From Lithobates sylvaticus (taxonomy: Eukaryota; Chordata; Amphibia; Anura; Ranidae): a stretch of DNA of 64,000 bases. Both the position numbers and the translations under genes were made by a program. Below the pieces are notes generated by a model that saw only the letters and a list, made by a program, of their open reading frames with translations, ran no database searches and was not told the DNA's origin. The stretch spans positions 92,823,626-92,887,625 of the forward strand of contig CM053034.1 of assembly GCA_028564925.1 (NCBI GenBank), read 5' to 3'. Every line of letters starts with the position of its first letter. Position 1 is the first letter of the stretch. Shown here piece by piece: positions 61,412 through 64,000 of the stretch.

Positions 61412-61972
61412 CAAGGGGGGCTTTGTTGTGAATTTATGAAGAAATATATCTAATATTCGCTGGCAGAGATGGGAGATTCAGTAGGCCTAACAAAAAAAAT
61501 AGAAATGAACTTTTGCTCTTGAACAGCAGATGAACTGGTTGCCTATTTTACAAGTCTCAAATATATAAAGTTTACAAGCCTGTATGTAGACAGAAACTGC
61601 AGGACAATGAGACAATTTCAAAAACAAAGGAAATAAGTTCCTATATGTGTGAGAGTAAATACAACTACAAGTCCCTTGGTTCAAGGGAAGGTTGAGCAAA
61701 TAAACTGATTGTCTCAATATGGGCTCAGAAAGTGAGAGATAAATAAAACCAATGAGTCGGTATTGTCCATGCTTCTCATAAGACAATGACTAAGATAGAA
61801 TGTGATGGCTTCTTTCAACAGGACAAATAATGAGAATAAACATGAGATTGTTCACCCGAATGTTTAAAGTTCATTTGAGACATTGTAAGGAAAAAGACTT
61901 GAAATATGTGCAGTCAGAGATATTTTAAAAATATTTATACGGTTGATATAAATCATTCAAACTCTATGTGAT
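61412..61972 (+). repeat. Purine tract and truncated 3' LTR of the young LTR fossil
   Basis: CAAGGGGGGCTT (61412-61423) precedes the LTR start at 61424. Identity to the 5' LTR stops at 61972 (ACTCTATGTGAT), where a LINE begins; the rest of the LTR would lie past the window. Confidence 0.8.
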
Positions 61973-62689
61973 GGACTCCATCCAACAAATCAATGGACGT
62001 GCTGACGGGACGTCCGCACGGAGGGAGGAGTTCAGGAGCCTGAGGGCTGAGGAGATCAGGTGTGCAGCCAGGGAGGACGCGGGACCGTTCCGTGGGTAAG
62101 ATGCAGCGGACGCCCGCCGGTCAGCTCGTCTTCCCGGGAAAAGCAACACAGGAGGCTGGGGCACCAGCCCAAAGATAAAGGCAAGGCAAGCTACAAAAAC
62201 GACGGCTTTAATCCAGCATCGAATCGGTATGTGCAGCACCAGCCCTCCCTCCCCGCTCTGCCTCCACCTGGATCCCCCTCCTCAAGCATAGCGCGGCAGA
62301 CTCACAGGCGGCAGCAAGGCAATGGAGCCGACCGTGAGTATTCGTTACACACTCTATGAAGCCCGCACCACCAGGAGGTAAGACCAAGCTATCCACAGAT
62401 ATGGTCGGCAGAGGATCTCTCTTTTCCAAAACCGAAAATAATACCAGGACAAGTTCTTCTACTGTCTCGTTTTTTTTTTTTTTTTTTGGTGTGTCTTTGC
62501 TATTAGCCCCTGTCTGCTCCTTGAGGTCAGTGGTCATTATGATGAAGCTCTAAGAAATACCGCAGGGTGCTTAGGCCGCTCTCCTCAAGGGGTGATATCA
62601 TATAGTAGTTACTGAAATACTACAGAGGTGCCCCAGCCGGGAACAAGCAGGGGCCTGGGCACAGTAATTAATAAACAGGGGGACATTTG

Positions 62690-63600
62690 GGAACGGAACC
62701 CTGCGATTACCTCTCGGGGGGGGTGACAGAGACGGTAACACCCCAGGAATGTAAGGACCTCACATCCCCTCTAGGCCTGCTGGATCAAGTTACATAAACG
62801 GAAAACCTAGGGGGTCTCTGTAAGGTTACACCACATTATATACTGTGAAAAAGGGAACTGTTCTTTTTTTTTATTCTGCCAACGCTTGAAATGTTTGAAT
62901 TGTAACGAGGTAGCTGTCTTCAATATAGCGAGCAGGTGTAAAGGGTGAGGAGACAGAAGACTACAGAAGGGGTGCCTGAAATAGCCCCCTTACAGCTATC
63001 ATATCTGTAACTTCACACCAGGGATCAGCAAACAGGGATCACAGGGGACAAGTGTATGCGACTACTGCTCTAGGAGGGACGGCGACAAAAGCTGAAATCA
63101 CCTCAGAACGCACAGACATCACATCCCCCCCCCCATTTGACTAGAGCGATATACATAGTATGACAGGCGAGTTAACGGGATGAGGGGAGGATATACCTTA
63201 TTTTATTACTTGGGAAAGTGAATTGCTTGCCTCCCTCCAATCCCTGAAACGTCTTGAACCCTGATGGGATAACCTGGCATAGAATGTTACCAATTGGTTG
63301 ATTAAAACAGCCCCCCTTTCTCTACTGGGTATCAGAGGAAGGCTCAACACAAGCCCATCAGCCCTAACCATCGTGTCTGGAACTTCGCGTCAAGGGCCAG
63401 CAAATAGGGTCTATAGGGGACAATTTTATGCGATTATTGCATAGGAAGGCGACAAAAACTGAAACACCTCAGGAAGGTACAGATCCCACACCCCCCTTCA
63501 CCTGATTAGAGTGATATACAAAGCATGAGAGAGGAGACAGTGGGATTCTGGGAGGATATACCTCAATATTCTACCTGAAGGGGGGAACCGCCCATCCGTC
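62690..63600 (+). repeat. Three tandem 5' UTR monomers of about 355-372 bp
   Basis: Landmarks recur at 62703 (GCGATTACCTC), 63058 (GCGACTACTGC) and 63430 (GCGATTATTGC), each followed by a GGCGACAAAA-type block, CACCTCAG or CACCCCAG, CACATCCCC or CACACCCCC, and TAGAGxGATATACA. The first unit is the most diverged. Monomeric promoters like this are known from rodent L1 and Xenopus Tx1. Confidence 0.75.
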
Positions 63601-63820
63601 TCTTTTTTTTCCTTTTTGTGTTTGTCTTTTTCTTTTTTTTTTTTTTTTTTTCCTAACTCTTTTTCCTAACTCTTAAAAGGTTCTGTACCCCGTTAAGTAG
63701 CTTGACGCAATTACTGCGACAGCCCCAATATAAGGTCTAGAGGCGGAGGAAAAAGGGCCCAGGCGGCCCAGGCATACAATAAAACTGGGGAGGAGGATAA
63801 GACCCACCAGGAAGGTCAAT

Positions 63821-64000
63821 ATGAGTAAAGACCAAGCGAAACAGACAAAGAAGGCGACCACCAAAAGTGGTAAGGGGGAGACAAGCACAATTAAACATTA
63901 CTTAAGACAAGCCGCAAGTCCAAAAATATCTGGAAAAGAGACCCAGGTCAGAGCCTCCCCGGAGAGCAGGGGTGGGGCCGAGGGCGAAATCAACAACTCT
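63821..64000 (+). CDS. LINE ORF1 start (partial, runs off the window)
   Basis: From the ATG at 63821 the frame stays open to the window edge: MSKDQAKQTKKATTKSGKGE, then TIKHYLRQAASPKISGKETQ, a lysine-, serine- and threonine-rich N-terminus like that of L1/Tx1 ORF1 proteins, which precedes their coiled coil. It follows a GA-rich leader (GGGGAGGAGGATAAG) and the monomer array. The remainder, with the RNA-binding domain that would confirm the call, lies outside. Confidence 0.6.
   Translation, partial: MSKDQAKQTKKATTKSGKGETSTIKHYLRQAASPKISGKETQVRASPESRGGAEGEINNS

Larger units (their letters stand above)
54917..61972 (+). mobile_element. Young LTR retrovirus-like fossil, gag-like region kept, pol and env not seen
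   Basis: Direct repeats starting TGTTGTGAATTTATGAAGAA at 54917 and 61424 are its LTRs; a purine tract precedes the second. The interior has a gag-like region (57865-60240) but no recognisable polymerase or envelope, so it is either internally deleted or a non-autonomous relative. It is broken, with a handful of breaks. A TTAA-site element entered its 5' part and a LINE entered its 3' LTR. The LTRs show only about three substitutions and two or three length changes over some 540 bases. At an assumed rate near 1e-9 per site per year that is a few million years. Confidence 0.8.
61973..64000 (+). mobile_element. L1/Tx1-like LINE, 5' UTR and start of ORF1; continues past the window
   Basis: The insertion begins GGACTCCATCCAACAAATCA where the LTR identity ends. 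It has a GC-rich leader (61973-62400), three diverged tandem monomers and poly-T tracts before the ORF1 ATG at 63821. Having a long 5' UTR, this copy is not 5'-truncated in the usual way and may be full length. Confidence 0.65.

Overview
The window looks like nuclear DNA of a true frog (Ranidae or a close relative). It is AT-rich, dominated by interspersed repeats, and carries two copies of a Tc1 transposon that I recognise as very close to Frog Prince, known from Rana pipiens. The only host gene I can support is at the left edge: the promoter and first two coding exons of a secreted gel-forming mucin (MUC2-like), transcribed leftward and leaving the window at base 1. Almost everything else is transposable elements, often nested inside each other. 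Species assignment rests on recalled resemblance, not on a search.

Layout. 1-2300: mucin 5' end and promoter. 2700-4430: a TTAA-site DNA element split by a fold-back insert with a 13-bp target duplication. 6100-6800: a structured repeat. 8209-8809: a Harbinger-type MITE (TAA duplication). 11199-14914: a TTAA-site element with a minisatellite, split by a 2.8-kb palindromic hAT-type element (8-bp duplication). 15302-18995: another fold-back repeat, with an apparently intact Frog Prince-like transposon in its right arm. 22036-26034: an L1/Tx1-like LINE split by a Harbinger-type MITE and a CR1-like LINE. 26035-28251: a second fold-back hAT-type copy. 28310-34071: a decayed LTR retroelement with LTRs, a tRNA-Lys-type primer site and a polypurine tract. 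35479-36190 and 38572-40315: large minisatellites. 41727-44195: a TTAA-site MITE and a decayed Tc1 element carrying a MITE.

The right quarter appears to be one nested stack. A hAT element opening at 48527 (terminus of the palindromic family) seems to carry a second Frog Prince-like copy (49144-50763), a decayed BED-finger hAT transposase (about 51920-54916), a small retroposon inside the BED-finger region (13-bp duplication) and, at 54917, a young endogenous retrovirus-like fossil. That fossil is itself entered by a TTAA-site element (56845-57842) and, in its 3' LTR, by a LINE whose 5' UTR has three tandem monomers and whose ORF1 begins at 63821 and runs off the window.

No cooperating gene system was found. 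The most notable items are the intact-looking Tc1 transposase with identical 214-bp inverted repeats, the long palindromes from unrelated element types, a sequence core shared by MITEs with different termini, and several target sites that can be verified internally. No tRNA, rRNA, CRISPR or operon structure was seen.
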